Assembly: GCA_946800325.1 (NCBI GenBank) | Contig: OX326961.1 | Span: forward strand, 5,930,655 to 5,994,654 | Source of the DNA: Luzula sylvatica | Lineage: Eukaryota; Streptophyta; Magnoliopsida; Poales; Juncaceae | Direction: 5' to 3' | DNA: 64,000 nt | Part shown: positions 23,361 through 35,528 of the stretch, piece after piece | Layout of the letters: every line of letters begins with the position of its first letter | Position numbering within the stretch: position 1 is the stretch's first letter | Made by a program: the position numbers and the translations under genes | Notes under the pieces: generated by a model | The model's database searches: none | Seen by the model: only the letters and a program-made list of their open reading frames with translations | Told to the model about the DNA's origin: nothing

Positions 23361-23694
23361 ATCACCTCATACAGAGCTTCTCGCATGAAGAGAAGACAAT
23401 GTAGATCGTATGGAGAAGAGACTCGTTTAGGGTTCATATGTTACCGGGTTTAGGATTTGAACAAATGATATCGGGTTTAGGATTTGAACTAGTTTATTGA
23501 ATTGAAGATTAGTTAAAGGGTAAATTAGTCCAATGTCATGATTTTTTAGTTAAATTTAATCAAATTATAAATTTTGGATAAATTTGATACTAACATAATT
23601 TAGTAGGAATAAATATGATATTTTCAATTGAAGAGGGATAAATATGTTATTTATGAGTTTAGTAGGGATATATGAGAAATTTCCCTTTTTATTA

Positions 23695-26600
23695 TTATTA
23701 TACATTATCACGATTTATTGTCCAAATAATAAAAAATTAGCCGAAAATTACAATTCATACGTAATTCATGCACAAATACTCAAACTAAAGAACGGATAGA
23801 CAAGAAATATTACATACACAATATTGAAAAAAATAATCAGATTCGAGTATTCCAAGAAACAGAGAGCAACCACCTATCACGAGGTGGATTAGAAGCTGAA
23901 TTTGGAGGCCGCCAATTGAAAAATGAAGGTGCGTATCACTTGAGTTGAGGTCATCAAAGATTTATGTACACATCATTGTACTTTTAAAATAGCCAAGTTA
24001 GATCTAAGAAATGACTGCCACGTATGATTTGGCTTTCCTAACTACATTTAACCGGATATTTATAAAACAAAATATGGTTTTATATTATACAATTCATGTA
24101 AAGAAGATGTATAATTAACATTGATTAATCAAATCATTGATTGTTTATAATTGTAATATATTTTGAAGATACTTCCAACATTTTTGGAAGATAAGTTATT
24201 TTACACTAACGACCCGAATTATTAATTTTAGGTTCATGTTAATTTAAATCTATTCAATTTTTGGGAAGTTCTATGATAGACTGATCATTTTTCAAAAAAT
24301 TATTTTAAGAATTTTAGCTATTTATTAATTAATTCTACCAAATATATGTTTTGGATAGCATTAAATGATAAATATATACTAGAATCTTATAAAAAAAAAA
24401 TCATTATTTAACATATATTCGATTTTTTTTTTAAAATGGGTCCAAAATAAAAAAATGGGTCTATCATAGAAGTCCTCTCAATTTTTTATTATTTCATATT
24501 AAGTAAATGATCAATATGAATACAATGGAATATGCAAAATATACGAAATAATAATAAATTAATATAGAATAATATTATTGTTAGAATTTTGATTTTAAGT
24601 ATTATATATTTTTTGGACCTGTAATTTTAAACACACATTCATCAAACATGTTGTTTGAATTATCTCTATATTTGGAAAACTATATTAACATAGTTCATAT
24701 ATATTTTTTTTATGATTTGAATTCGTAAATGTATTATCAAAGAAAAAACAATGGAAAAAACATATTTACATAATAAAATTTTAAATATTATTGTTTATTT
24801 TGTTTAAGAAACTATAACTTTAAGAACCCTATATATTATTAAGTAGGTTAAGTTTGTGTTTTTGTTCAAACAAATTTAATATTAATATTTATAAAGTTAA
24901 TAGAAATTTTAAAAAATAATTTATCTGTGAAAATATAAATAATATTATTATGGTGTGTTGTTTAATTGATGATCAAGGTCTATTCATGTTATAAATGTTT
25001 GCTTTACGTGTATCTATAATTATAGCTATACAAGTGGAACCAAAGAAAAGAGAAATGTTGACCGATTATTAACACTTGCAAATTGAGTGCACTTTTATGC
25101 GATCTCATCATTCTCGAGCATTAAATGTTTATCCATTTCCTAAAATCCGAATCACCGAAACCTACAAAAAAAAATGTAGTAAAATATTATACCTTTATAT
25201 AATTTAATAAAATATAACTAAATACCAAATACACCTTCATAGCGAAGTGTAGCTCTCTATATATAGTAAATGCCTCGTTAGATATTCCATACAAAATAAT
25301 ACGCCATATATTCATGTCCGGTCCAAAATTTTTGAGCACCCGAGCCTTATTTTATTTTTAAAGAGTATTTTTGCATGTAATTTTGTTTGCATCGAGAATT
25401 CAAAAAATAACTCCAATTTTGAAAATATTCCAAAAATAACCTGGAACAGATTTTTTAAAACCCGCCGGTGCCTGATTTTAAAACATCGATAGTTAAATTA
25501 ATTAACAAACCTAAATTAGCCATGTTTTTTTTTTCTGATAAAGTTGACCGAGTTTATAAATTCCGTTAGAAATTTTCAATTGGAATATTGATATTTTTCT
25601 CCAAATTTTACCATAACATGCTTTATGTTCTAAGTTAATACATTTAATTAATTTGATAACTATCACATGTTAGCTATTAATTTAATACATAATTAACATA
25701 AGTTCGAATTCATAAATTTGAATCAATATTAATGAATTTTTATTGATATGTTCTAATTATTACGTTAATTAAGGTAATAGCACAAATATGGAGAATGAAA
25801 ATTAATATCCAATTTATAAAATATGATCTCTACAACTCCATTTTAGATGGCAAATGAAAATTAATACTCTTAAAGTAGTATTGGATTGGATATATTCATC
25901 ATTTTTTGTTTACCACATATTTTTTTTAAGATTAGTTATATTAATATCCAATTTCATTTTTGTTTACGACATATTTTTTTTAAAGATTAGTTACATTCAT
26001 ATCCAATTTTTTTTTTCTCCTAGCAGTCACCTAATTTTTTTTTTTTGCCGCCTTGCTTCTTCCGTCTTTCCTTTCGCTAAGAAAAGAGATCCAAGGAAAG
26101 GCGTTTGCAAAGTAAAGGTTGATTAAGGCATTTGCAAAGCATGTATTATCTTTTGTTCTGCTCTAGGTAAACTCTTCTTTCCCCTTGCCTTTTACGAATT
26201 TATTTATTTCTAGCCCAATTTTCTCTCCAGGCAATTTTTCTTTCATGTGCCTATCAAAATCCCAAGTTCATTCTCGTTTTTGTCATGAAAATTCAGCTCA
26301 ATTTTATCCATTTTTATTAGTAGGTGCATTCAGATATTTTTTTACAGTAATGTCAGCTGGAAATGAGTGCTTCCAATTTTGGTTGAATCTTGGCAAATAT
26401 TTTCTGAAATTTCTGCTCAATGCTGAATTTTTTTAGGATTTTCCACTAAAAACTTATGATTTGCACACTGTGGAATGGTTTACATCGATGTAGATTTCTT
26501 GTAATGGTAATGGAACTGCATTGTTTGATATTCTAATCATTTCGATTAGTATTTGTTCACGTTAAATGGGAATCAAAATGGAATAATGTTGGTACGATGA

Positions 26601-27582
26601 GAGCTTATTTGTTTCAATTCGGGATAGAATTGAAATTTTATTGAAATTAGGGTGTAATCATGTCAAAGATGCAGAATACATTGTTTAGGCTTTCGAGAGT
26701 TTATCTGAAGGATTGTATTTTTTTTCTTTTCACTAAATGGCATTTTGGGTTAAGTTATATTTGATTGTAATTGTGATAAATGGTAAAAAAGAGTTGATTT
26801 GGCCAAGTAATTGCGGTGTATTTGATTGTATTATGATTGATATTATAATGGTAAATATAATTGAAAGTTAGGATTGTGTTAGAATTTAGGTGTTCAAACG
26901 GAGAATATGTATTTTGATTTTAGTAATTAGTTGAGGTGGTGTAATGGTTGCGTTTATTATGATTTTATTTCTTATGTTAAGATTGTTTAGTATGTATTAT
27001 GATTGTTTAGTAATTATGATTGGTAGTGCATGGTACTATATTGTGGCAATGTCAGAATCATCCCAAAAGAATATTTTTTCCTAAATAAAATATAAATTCC
27101 ATCAATTGCATCGAATTGGGCATGTTGATGATATAAATCACGTTTCAATAATTTCCTGTCTTTCATGATTCGAGAAAAGATCTATTAGGAAAGAATGTAA
27201 TCACCAAGGACCGTGACCTCGGGTTTGAGAGAATGAAAATCGTGTGGGGCAAAAAAAATCTCACTGAATTTGTGATCTCACAGATACATTCCTCGCGTTC
27301 TCTCTATTTTCTGCTAGAGAGAGAGAGAGAGAGAGATGAAAGAAAAAATAAGGGTCTTCTTGGCGCTGGAGAGCCGAGGAAAGAAAAAGAAAGGAAAAAA
27401 ACCGGTATCCCCACAATCCGGGTTTTTAGAAGAAAACCACAACAAAATAATCCGGTTCAGCCAAAAAACCAGATTACTAAATGAAGTGCGGAACTTGGTC
27501 CGTGTGGAGATCTAACGATCAAAATTTTGTTGACCAAGTTGGTCACACAACGGGTTATTGATCATATCCCTATATATACATA
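23695..27582. other. Long stretch without a recognisable gene
   Basis: AT-rich DNA with no supported coding region. 24040-25330 is mostly A/T. 26040-26140 has a CT-rich run, then a GC-balanced stretch ending GCTCTAGGTAAACTC, which could be an exon edge followed by a T-rich intron-like sequence to about 27050. No protein family is recognised. 27318-27338 is a short GA repeat. A possible TATA-like string, CTATATATACATACATAC, at 27570-27587 abuts the solo LTR. The frames at 25854, 26185 and 27233 have no domain features. Confidence 0.45.
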
Positions 27583-27587
27583 CATAC

Positions 27588-28621
27588 TGAAGGAAATACA
27601 GTTTCAGGACCAACCGTAAAAGTGTACACAATGATAAACGAATGTAAGCGTACATTCGTGGTCATATCTTTCAGTAGGAAAATTCAATTTGAATGGTTCT
27701 AATTGGGTTAGATAGATAGTAAGATTATCTACAACCTTCATGTAGAAATATATTTCATATGAACGAAGTATCAGTGTCGTTTCTATGAAATACTGAAAGG
27801 GTGCAACAGTATGACATACAGTTAGTAAAACAGTCATAAATTTTGCATACGAACTTCAATTGGGCCAGGCCAAATTGGGTCGTGTAGATAATAAGATTAT
27901 CTACAACTTTTGTGTTGGTTGAGTTTCTGTCAGAGGAATTTACCAATTTCGTATGGACAGAATACTGGACAGATTCATGCAACTTTCTGTGTGAAAGAGT
28001 GTATATTGGATATACATGTCTTTTGGCCAATCCTAATCCTATATGATATAAATAGGATGTTTCTCTCTCTCTTCAGAAATGTGAATTCATTCAGAATATT
28101 CAGAATATTCCAGAAATATTGAGAGACATCTTTCTATTGAGTGAAAGGGTGTAAAGAGAGAGAACCGAGAAAAACAGTTTTTCCGGAGAAGAGAATCAAT
28201 CGATCAAGCAAGTTCGCCGGTGCATCGTCTAGGCAGGTGCATCCGCGACCGACGAACTCCGACTCATGATGGATACAAGTAGAAGAGCGACACTTATGGC
28301 TCTTCGATTGTGATCAACTCGAGGGAGAGAAAGAACGGTCAAAGACGGTGGAAGCGCTTGGACGTGGAACGCACGGAGACAACCGGAGGAGCGTCAAGAC
28401 GGTGAGAGACGTGTATTATGGGACGCACGTGCTAGTCACCAACGTGACCGGAGAAAGAAGGAAGAGCGATCAACCCTTCGTGCGTGATCAATTTCACGCT
28501 GGTAATCGTCTATCCTACTTTGCATCGTACCCTCGAAGTCATGGCGTGATCTTGGATTTAGGGAACCGGACCGGGCCTTCATATCCGCTGCGCGGGCCCG
28601 GGGTCGGGTGAATTCCCAACA
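27588..28621 (+). mobile_element. Solo LTR of the copia family, 1,034 bp
   Basis: It starts TGAAGGAAATACAG and ends GAATTCCCAACA, matching the ends of the LTR at 5259-6234 in inverse orientation. A perfect 5-bp TSD, CATAC, flanks it (27583-27587 and 28622-28626). No PBS or polypurine tract lies on either side. This is a solo LTR left by recombination between the two LTRs of a full element. Frames inside it on both strands are not genes. Confidence 0.95.
28047..28056 (+). promoter_or_regulatory. TATA box of the solo LTR
   Basis: TATAAATAGG lies in the middle of the LTR at the place equivalent to 5766-5777. If active it would drive transcription rightward through the LTR 3' half into the nad6 fragment. 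Confidence 0.55.
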
Positions 28622-28629
28622 CATACAAT

Positions 28630-29014
28630 TCTCGACTTTTTCGCTATGATTTTCCCAGTAGTTTATATAGGAGCTATTGTCGTTTTCTTATTTTTCGTGG
28701 TTATGATGTTCAATATTCAAATAACGGAGATTCACGAAGAAATCTTGCGCTATTTACCGGTCAGTGGTATTATTGGACTGATCTTTTGGAAGGAAATGTT
28801 CTTCATTTTAGATAATGAAAGCATTCCATTACTACCAACCCACCGAAATACGACCTCTCTTAGATATATGATTTATGCCGAAAAGGTACAAAATTGGACT
28901 AATTTGGAAACATTGGGCAATTTACTTTATACCTACTATTTCATCTGGTTTTTGGTTCCTAGTCTGACTTTGATGATGTTGCTTAACCTAGTCAGATGGT
29001 TTCGGGCAAAGTGA
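28630..29014 (+). pseudogene. nad6: Nuclear mitochondrial fragment: NADH dehydrogenase subunit 6, truncated
   Basis: In mitochondria nad6 encodes a membrane subunit of respiratory complex I. From about 28630 the frame reads LDFFAMIFPVV and continues with conserved segments MMFNIQITEIHEE, LRYLPVSGIIGLIFW, FFILDN, NTTSLRY and TNLETLGNLLYTYYF, ending WFLVPSLTL at about 28970. The next 13 residues before the stop do not resemble nad6. The N-terminal ~50 residues and the C-terminal third are missing, and several conserved positions are changed (for example lysine for the tryptophan after IFW). It has stayed open for about 125 codons. The solo LTR and its TSD directly precede it. No promoter, targeting sequence or intron is visible, so I take it as a NUMT relic and not a transferred gene. 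Confidence 0.85.
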
Positions 29015-29035
29015 TTTCGAGTGGCAATGCATCGT

Positions 29036-30008
29036 GGACCGATATAGACATCATTTGCTAATTTTTGTATTTCTTCAATTTATATATGTTTGGTTTTTAT
29101 GTAATTTCAAATTTACTTGCACACTTGATGTATAAATATTTTTTTATACATTAAAAATTTGTGGAATGAAATGTAGCATATATTTTGTAGTTTTTTGTTT
29201 GTTTTAAAATCGATAAAATAAATGTATAACAAAGTGCCACGTCACTGATTGCTCTGATCCATTTGATCGTGATAACAAAGCTGAAACTAACAACATTCAA
29301 TTTTTCAGGAAGTCTGATTCAATATGATTATTTAGACGAGGCACTTGTTTGTTTCTTCTATGTTGTGATTGAATGATAAAACACAATATGATAACAAAGC
29401 AGAAACTAACAACATTCAAAAGTCTGATTCAATATGATTATTTAGACGAGGTACTCGTTTGTTTCTTCTATGTTATGATTGAATGATAAAACATACTTCA
29501 TTAAGTGTTATATCAGAAATGACTAAAACAACAATTCAAATAAATTTGAACATTCTAAAGCATAAACGAGGGGTTTGGGGGAGGTGGTGGTGGTGGGGGT
29601 CCCCCCTACGAAATCAAGAACCGATGCGTTGGCGAAAAAATAAGATGATTTTATTCGTTTGGAAAGTAATAAATATGATAAATTTGTTTGTATTTCACAA
29701 CGATTAGAGTAATCTAGTGGTAAATTAAATGTTTGGGGGATGGAAGGTCTCGAGTTCAAGATCTTTAAGTCACATTTTTTTTTAAAATTTCGGCCCCCCT
29801 AAAATTCGGTCTCCCCTATATATTGATCGTGGATCTGTCCGTGCCCTAAATATGTGGATTTGAAAGTGTGGGAGTTCTTGTGTAGTGCAGACATTGCATT
29901 GTAGTGTGTTGTTTTTGGAACAAATGTTGTATATTGTCTTCTAAAATTGTAGGATCTTTGGGCCTGCTTGATTTGGGGATATTGATATAGATGGATATGT
30001 GAAATACA
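29036..30008. other. Intergenic DNA with a 119-bp tandem duplication
   Basis: 29271-29389 is repeated at 29390-29493 (offset 119 bp; the second copy lost a short TTTTTCAGGA-like piece). A G-rich run at 29568-29600 ends in GGGGGTCCCCC. No gene is supported; frames at 29483 and 29759 cross these repeats. Confidence 0.65.
29703..29790 (+). mobile_element. SINE-like fragment
   Basis: An A-box-like GTAATCTAGTGGTAAA (from 29709) and a B-box-like GGTCTCGAGTTCAAGATC (from 29746), followed by a T-run at 29775-29784, resemble the tRNA-derived head of a plant SINE. The downstream CGGCCCCCCTAAAATTC sequence may belong to the same or another dispersed repeat. No TSD was found. Confidence 0.4.
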
Positions 30009-33000
30009 TTCAAAAAAAGAAAATTAGTTTGTAGTTTTCTTAAAAAAAAGAAAAATTAGTTTGTGATTTTCTTCAAAAAAAAAAAAAATTAGTTTGTGGT
30101 TTTCTTCAAAAAAAGAAAAATTAGTCTGTTATTTTCTACAAAAAAAGAAAATTAGTTTGTGGTTTTCTTCAAAAAAAAAAAAAAAAGAAAATTAGTTTGT
30201 GGTTTTCGTCAAAAAAAGAAAAAATTAGTTTGTGGTTTTCTTCAAAAAAAGAAAAATAAGTTTGCGGGTTTCTTCAAAAAAAGAAAAATTAGTTTGTGGT
30301 TTTCTTCAAAAAAAGAAAATTAGTTTCTGGTTTTCTTCAAAAACAGAAAATTAAATTGAGGTTTTCTTCACAAAAAGAAAAATTAGTTTGTGGTTTTATT
30401 TGAAAAAAAGAAAATTAGTTTGTGGTTTTCTTAAAAAAAAAAAATTTGTTTGTGGTTTTCTTCAAATAAAGAAAATTAGTTTGAGGTTTTCTTCAAAAAA
30501 AAGAAAAATTAGTTTGTGGTTTTCTTCAAAAAAAGAAATTAGTTTGTAGTTTTCTTCAAAAAAATGAAAATTAGTTTGTGGTTTCTTCAAAAAAAGAAAA
30601 AATTAGTTTGTGTTTTTCTTAAAAAAAAGAAAAATTAGATTGTGGTTTTCTTCAAAAAAAAAGAAAAATTGGTTTGTGGTTTTCTTCTAAGAAAGAAAAT
30701 TAGTTTGTGGTTTTCTTCAAAAAAAAAGAAAAATTGGTTTGTGGTTTTGTTCATAAAAAAAAATTAGTTTGTGGTTTTCTTCAAAAAAAAAGAAAATTAG
30801 TTTGTGGTTTTCTTCACAAAAAGAAAATTAGTTTGTGGTTTTCTTCAAAAAAAGAAAATTAGTTTGTGGTTTTCTTCAAAAAAATGAAAATTAGTTTGCA
30901 GTTTTCTTCAAAAAAAGAAAAATTAGTTTGTGTTTTTCTTAAAAAAAAGAAAAATTAGTTTGTGGTTTTCTTCAAAAAAAGAAAAATTAGTTTGTGTTTT
31001 TCTTAAAAAAAAGAAAAATTAGTTTGTGGTTTTCTTCAAAAAAAAGAAAAATTAGTTTGTGGTTTTCTTCAAAAAGAGATAATTAGTTTGTGGTTTTCTT
31101 CAAAAAATAAGAAAAATTGGTTTGTGGTTTTCTTCTAAAAAAGAAAATTAGTTTGTGGTTTTCTTCAAAAAAAAATAAAAATTGGTTTGTGGTTTTCTTC
31201 AAAAAAAGAAAATTAGTTTGTGGTTTTCTTAAAAAAAAGAAAATCACAAAATTAGTTTGTGGTTTTGTTCATAAAAAAAAAATTAGTTTGTGGTTTTCTT
31301 CAAAAAAAAAGAAAATTAGTTTGTGGTTTTCTTCAAAAAAAGAAAATTAGTTTTTGGTTTTCTTCAAAAAAAAGAAAAATTAGTTTTTGGTTTTCTTCAA
31401 AAAATGAAAATTAGTTTGTGGTTTTCTTCAAAAAAAAGAAAAATTAGTTTGTGGTTTTCTTCAAAAAGAGAAAATTAGTTTGTGGTTTTCTTCAAAAAAT
31501 AAGAAAAATTGGTTTGTGGTTTTCTTCTAAGAAAGGAAATTAGTTTGTGGTTTTCTTCAAAAAAAAAGAACAATTGGTTTGTGGTTTTCTTCAAAAAAAG
31601 AAAATTAGTTTGTGGTTTTCTTAAAAAAAAAGAAAATCACAAAATTAGTTTGTGGTTTTGTTCATAAAAAAAAAATTAGTTTGTGGTTTTCTTCAACAAA
31701 AAAGAAAATTAGTTTGTGGTTTTCTTCACAAAAAGAAAATTAGTTTGTGGTTTTCTTCATAAAAAAAAAAATTAGTTTGTGGTTTTCTTCAAAAAAAAAA
31801 AAATTTAGTTTGTGGTTTTCTTCAAAAAAATAGAAAATTAGTTTGTGGTTTTCTTCAAAAAAAAGAAAATTAGTTTGTGGTATTCTTAAAAAAAATAAAA
31901 TTAGTTTGTGGTTTTCTTCAAAAAAAAAAAATTAATTTGTGGTTTTTTTCATAAAAAAAAATTAGTTTGTTGTTTTCTTCAAAAAAAAAAATTTAGTTTG
32001 TGGTTTTCTTCAAAAAAAAGAAAATCACAAAATTAGTTTGTGGTTTTCTTCAAAAAACTAAAATTAGTTTGTGGTTTTCTTAAAAAAAAAGAAAATTAGT
32101 TTGTAGTTTTCTTCAAAAAAATAAAAATTAGTTTGTGTTTTTCTTAAAAAAAAGAAAAATTAGTTTGTGGTTTTCTTCAAAAAAAAAGAAAATTAGTTTG
32201 TGGTTTTCTTCAAAAAAAGAAAATTAGTTTGTGGTTTTCTTCTAGAAAAAGAAAAATTAATTTGTGGTTTTCTTCAAAAAGAGAAAATTAGATTGTGGTT
32301 TTCTTCAAAAAAAAAGAAAAATTGGTTTGTGGTTTTCTTCTAAAAAAGAAGAAAAATTGGTTTGTGGTTTTCTTCAAAAAAAGAAAAATTAGTTTGTGGT
32401 TTTCTTCAAAAAAAAGATAATTAGTTCGTGGTTTTTTTCATAAAAAAAAAATAGTTTGTTGTTTTCTTCAAAAAAAAGAAAATTAGTTTGTGGTTTTCTT
32501 CAAAACAAGAAAAATTAGTTTGTGGTTTTCTTCAAAAAAATGAAAACTAGTTACTAGTTTTCTTCAAAAAAAGAAAAATTAGTTTGTGTTTTTCTTAAAA
32601 AAAAGGAAAATTAGTTTGTGGTTTTCTTCAAAAAAAAAGAAAATTAGTTTGTGGTTTTCTTCAATAAAAGAAAATCACAAAATTAGTTTATGGTTTTTTT
32701 CAAAAAAAATGAAAAATTAGTTTGTGGTTTTCTTCAAAAAAAGAAAATTAGTTTGTGGTTTTCTTCAAAAAAATGAAAATTAGTTTGTAGTTTTCTTCAA
32801 AAAAAGAAAAATTAGTTTGTGTTTTTCTTACAAAAAAGAAAAATTAGTTTGTGGTTTTCTTCAAAAAAAAGAAAGTTAGTTTTTGGTTTTCTTCAAAAAA
32901 TGAAAATTAGTTTGTGGTTTTCTTCAAAAAAAAGAAAAATTAGTTTGTGGTTTTCTTCAAAAAGAGAAAATTAGTTTGTGGTTTTCTTCAAAAAATAAGA

Positions 33001-34897
33001 AAAATTGGTTTGTGGTTTTCTTCTAATAAAGAAAATTAGTTTGTGGTTTTCTTCAAAAAAAAAGAAAAATTGGTTTGTGGTTTTCTTCAAAAAAAGAAAA
33101 ATTAGTTTGTGGTTTTCTTAAAAAAAAGAAAATCACAAAATTAGTTTGTGGTTTTGTTCATAAAAAAAATTAGTTTGTGGTTTTCTTCAAAAAAAAAGAA
33201 AATTAGTTTGTGGTTTTCTTCACAAAAAGAAAATTAGTTTGTGGTTTTCTTCATAAAAAAAAAGATAGTTTGTGGTCTTCTTCAAAAAAAGAAAATCACA
33301 AAATTAGTTTGTGGTTTTCTTCAAAAAACTAAAATTAGTTTGTGGTTTTCTTAAAAAAAAAAGAAAATTAGTTAGTAGTTTTCTTCAAAAAAAGAAAAAT
33401 TAGTTTGTGTTTTTCTTAAAAAAAAAGAAAAATTAGTTTGTGGTTTTCTTCAAAAAAAAGAAAATTAGTTTGTGGTTTTCTTCAAAAAAAGAAAATTAGT
33501 TCGTGGTTTTCTTCAAGAAAAAGAAAAATTAGTTTGTGGTTTTCTTCAAAAAGAGAAAATTATATTGTGGTTTTCTTCAAAAAAAAAGAAAAATTGGTTT
33601 GTGGTTTTCTTCTAAAAAAGAAGAAAAATTGGTTTGTGGTTTTCTTCAAAAAAAGAAAATTAGTTTGTGGTTTTCTTCAAAAAAAAGAAAATTAGTTCGT
33701 GGTTTTTTTCATAAAAAAAAATTAGTTTGTTGTTTTCTTCAAAAAAAAAAAAATTAGTTTGTGGTTTTCTTCAAAAAAAAAGAAAAATTGGTTTGTGGTT
33801 TTCTTCAAAAAAAGAAAATTAGTTTGTGGTTTTCTTCAAAAAAAGAAAAATTAGTTTGTGGTTTTCTTCAAAAAAAAGAAAATTAGTTTGTAGTTTTCTT
33901 CAAAAAAAGAAAAATTAGTTTGTGTTTTTCTTAAAAAAAAGAAAAATTAGTTTGTGGTTTTCTTCAAAAAAAAGAAAATTAGTTTTTGGTTTTCTTCAAA
34001 AAATGAAAATTAATTTGTGGTTTTCTTCAAAAAAAAGAAAAATTAGTTTGTGGTTTTCTTCAAAAAGAGAAAATTAGTTTGTGGTTTTCTTCAAAAAATA
34101 AGAAAAATTGGTTTGTGGTTTTCTTCAAATAAAGAAAATTAGTTTGTGGTTTTCTTCAAAAAAAGAAAATTAGTTTGTGGTTTTCTTCAAAAAAAAGAAA
34201 ATTAGTTTGTGGTTTTTTTCAAAAAAAAGAAAATTAGTTTGTGGTTTTCTTCAAAAAAAAGAAAATTAGTTTGTGGTTTTTTTCATAAAAAAAAAATTAG
34301 TTTGTGGTTTTCTTCAAAAAAAAAAAATTAGTTTGTGGTTTTCTTCAAAAAAATAAAATTAGTTTGTGGTTTTCTTAAAAAAAAAGAAAATTAGTTTGTA
34401 GTTTTCTTCAAAAAAAAGAAAATTAGTTTGTGGTTTTCTTCAAAAAAAAGAAAATTAGTTTGTGGTTTTCTTCAATAAAAGAAAATCATAAAATTAGTTT
34501 TTGGTTTTTTTTCAAAAAAAATGAAAAATTAGTTTGTGGTTTTCTTCAAAAAAAGAAAATTAGTTTGTGGTTTTCTTCAAAAAAATGAAAAATTAGTCTG
34601 TAGTTTTCTTCAAAAAAAGAAAAATTAGTTTGTGTTTTTCTTAAAAAAAAGGATAATTAGTTTGTGGTTTTCTTCAAAAAAAAGAAAATTAGTTTGTGGT
34701 TTTCTTCAATAAAAGAAAATCTCAAAATTAGTTTTTGGTTTTTTTCAAAAAAAATGAAAAATTAGTTTGTGGTTTTCTTCAAAAAAAGAAAATTAGTTTG
34801 TGGTTTTCTTCAAAAAAATGAAAATTAGTTTGTAGTTTTCTTCAAAAAAAGAAAAATTAGTTTGTGTTTTTCTTAAAAAAAAGAAAAATTAGTTTGT
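30009..34897. repeat. About 31-bp minisatellite, array 1 (4.9 kb)
   Basis: Units of the form GAAAATTAGTTTGTGG plus TTTTCTTCAAAAAAA repeat with a 30-32 bp period, about 155 copies. Variation is mainly in A-run length, with recurring variant units (GTGTTTTTCTTAAAAAAAA, GTTCATAAAAAAA, AGAAAATCACAAAATTAG, TTCAAAAAGAGAAAATTAG) in similar order, which points to multi-unit amplification. The right edge ends mid-unit at TTAGTTTGT and joins copia internal sequence at 34898. The plus-strand frames here (lysine/phenylalanine/tryptophan repeats) are read-throughs of the repeat. Confidence 0.97.
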
Positions 34898-35517
34898 AAT
34901 CGGGTCTTAGTTCTTCACACTTGAGATGATCATAGATCAATTTTTGTGCGTAACATGATGCTTAGATATAGTCTTCCACTATCTGTAACAGGATGGTCAT
35001 GGGATTATAATCGGGTATTATCTGAAACACGGAATTTGATGTGAGTCATCAAGATAGAAATTGTTCCTTTCGAGAGAAAGAGATATCCCTTAGGCCTATC
35101 GATGAATTAATCAACGAAATCTCTGGCCAGAGTCAATGATATTAATAGTTAATATCGATTGTATTTGTTGATTCAATTCGGTATCGAAATTTAAGTATAG
35201 TCAATCAAAACATAAGGATGACTATTACCATGCCTTTTGATTGACGGATATCGCGAACAAGAGAACTAAACACCACCGTTCGAGATGGGTATAAATGATC
35301 ACAATCATTTTTCGTTTTCAACGTGGGAAAGCTATGATGGATTTCTTCCTAGATCCCTCTCATGAGCCCGTAAACTTAGGAATAAGTTTACTACCATTGC
35401 TTGATACGAACCTACGCGGTCACACATAGAGCTGTCTTATTTCGGGCTTGATTTCAATCTCAAAGATAAGTGTACATGTGATGTACATTGGTGTATTCTT
35501 TAGTTGGATCTTAAACT

Positions 35518-35528
35518 GAGTGGGAGAC
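35518..35528 (+). other. Polypurine tract
   Basis: GAGTGGGAGAC lies immediately 5' of the LTR. It is the plus-strand primer site for copia reverse transcription and shows that the following LTR is the 3' one. Confidence 0.85.

Larger units (their letters stand above)
20833..23685. mobile_element. Long-TIR Mutator-like element, 2,853 bp
   Basis: Left arm 20833-21916 and right arm 22567-23685 are inverted copies of about 1.1 kb with scattered substitutions and indels. The outer ends are GGGGGAATTTTTCC and (inverted) GGGAAATTTCTCA. A perfect 9-bp TSD, TTTTTATTA, flanks the element (20824-20832 and 23686-23694). Outer arm words (ATATCATATTTGTCCC, AACATATTTATCCCTC) match the element at 18954. The 650-bp centre is AT-rich DNA and a CA-rich tract. 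No transposase is seen. The arms carry gene-like sequence (separate entry), so it may be a Pack-MULE whose captured segment ended up in both arms. Confidence 0.92.

Noticed and set aside
28646..29014. Functional nuclear nad6 transferred from the mitochondrion
   Set aside because: The N-terminal ~50 residues and the C-terminal third are missing, there is no targeting presequence, and conserved positions are changed.
29568..29610. G-quadruplex regulatory site
   Set aside because: Only three G-runs of four or more are present, joined by GGT repeats; a stable four-tract quadruplex is not clear and there is no gene nearby.
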